Positions 63,300 to 64,000 of a stretch of 64,000 nucleotides of DNA are shown here, one piece after another. Both the position numbers and the translations under genes were made by a program. The DNA is taken from assembly GCA_002794465.1 (NCBI GenBank), contig MTSL01000072.1:32052-96051 (forward strand), given 5' to 3'. This DNA is from Paramicrosporidium saccamoebae. Lineage: Eukaryota; Rozellomycota. The notes below the pieces were generated by a model. That model was not told where the DNA came from. It was given only the letters and a program-made list of their open reading frames with translations, and made no database searches. Every line of letters starts with the position of its first letter. Positions within the stretch are counted from its first letter, which is position 1.

Positions 63300-64000
63300 A
63301 TGTTCGCCCGTTCCCTCTTGCTACTAGCCTTGCTACAGAGTGCACATCTGCTGCCTGATGTCCACAAAGGAGTGCGTCTGGTGTGTGGTGCTGACTGTTT
63401 AGGTGTATAAAAAGTTTGCCGGTGGTGAAAAAGGGGCCTTCTTAGTTACCTTCAAGGGTGCAAACCTGGATGCCGCGCACAAGCCAAATGCCATGCTCAA
63501 GTTGGCCGAGATGGAACAAAAGGTTATTCGGGGTCTGACCGCAAACCAGTTTGTTGCTAGTGGCGACTATCATGACATGCGAGGAGAGTATGTACATAAG
63601 CAGGTTGAGAATCACCACAAGCAGACCCGCCAGTGGCTACAAGAGTCCTTCCCAAAGGCGCAGATTATCTCGTCCGTCCCCATCTCAAACTCGTTCATGG
63701 TTGTCTCTGACCGGGAAGACTTGAAGAGACTGGAGACGGAGGAAATGGTCTTGGAAATCCACACAAATGACTCGTTCAAGATTGCCCTCCCTTCCCGTAA
63801 GCAAGCCGAGGAGAAGGAAACCGAATCCCTACCGGGACGGCTGGAAGCCATGGAAAAAAGAAGGGGACAGCAGGTTCAGTGGAACATTGCCAAGATTGGA
63901 GCAAACTCTGTTTGGCAGATGGACCAGAATCGTGGAAGAGGACAAGGAATTGTGTACGCCATTGCTGATACGGGAGTTGAATTTGAACATCCCAACATTA
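63300..64000 (+). CDS. secreted subtilisin-family protease (S8), 5' part
   Basis: Exon 1 63300-63371, a 31-nt intron (63372-63402) containing CTGACTG, then exon 2 to the window edge; 223 residues seen. Exon 1 encodes a signal peptide (MFARSLLLLALLQSAHLLP). A prodomain of about 150 residues (inhibitor I9-like: GAFLVTFKG..FMVVSDREDLKRLE) leads to the catalytic domain (WNIAKIGANSVW), with the first catalytic residue in AIADTGVEFEHPN. Likely exported; could serve digestion or host invasion. A 22-nt intron was rejected in favour of 31 nt, which also keeps phase. Confidence 0.9.

Noticed and set aside
63381-63402. 22-nt intron in the subtilase
   Set aside because: A 31-nt intron using GTGCGT keeps phase and fits the size class.

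Overview
The window is a very compact, intron-bearing eukaryotic nuclear region with about 48 protein-coding genes, one short assembly gap (49984-50205) and no recognisable RNA gene, CRISPR array or mobile element. The gene set points to the fungal lineage. There is a fungal-type adenylate cyclase (RA, leucine-rich repeats, PP2C-like, cyclase), an ERMES subunit Mmm1, an Nca2 protein, an Acl4-like ribosomal chaperone, a STE3-like seven-helix receptor and an NHR-type ribose-phosphate pyrophosphokinase. Genes are separated by a few to about 400 bases and nearly all introns are 27-39 nt. This suggests a reduced early-diverging fungus such as a Rozellomycota/Paramicrosporidium-like parasite; that placement is inference from gene content, not from a database match.

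Layout. 0-8.4 kb: a small membrane protein, Acl4-like TPR chaperone, an unusual single-module AAA+ ATPase, Spt3, a GTPBP1/2-type GTPase and NAD kinase. 8.7-14.8 kb (minus strand): CSC1/TMEM63 channel, FTS/AKTIP-like UEV, Pol III subunit Rpc11, Arp2/3 subunit ARPC2, eEF1B-alpha. 15-19.6 kb: six genes for short or simple single-pass membrane proteins, interleaved with Ebp2 and PRS. 19.7-26.4 kb: Nca2, AC19 (Rpc19), mitochondrial mL49, Bub3, ARF1, an unknown small gene and the STE3-like receptor. 26.9-36.9 kb: alpha-tubulin, Mmm1, Mpp10, vigilin/Scp160 and a secreted lipase-like protein. 37-49.8 kb (minus strand): a PTEN-C2-formin fusion, pyruvate dehydrogenase E2, a short Rrp7, mitochondrial aminopeptidase P, a cytochrome b561-like protein and adenylate cyclase. 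50-64 kb: DEAH helicase (5' end in the gap), short APC1, Emg1, ALKBH1, Med6, Prp5, CCDC25, a coiled-coil protein and the start of a secreted subtilase.

Most real genes are split by introns so short that each single open frame is only part of the gene. I reconstructed 47 introns from frame and phase together with conserved protein families. Many first exons are under 100 nt. Several themes cut across the window: ultra-short introns with a visible branch-point-like CTGAC/CTAAC/ACTAAT; AATAAA polyadenylation signals overlapping or touching stop codons; ATTGG/CCAATCA elements close to start codons; and degenerate intergenic tandem repeats, each with a different unit of 21-51 bp. Functionally the region is mostly housekeeping: ribosome biogenesis (Acl4, Ebp2, Mpp10, Rrp7, Emg1), transcription (Spt3, Med6, Rpc11, AC19), splicing (Prp5) and actin/microtubule functions (ARPC2, formin, tubulin, FTS). 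The cAMP cyclase and the receptor could form part of a signalling route, but nothing in the sequence links them directly.
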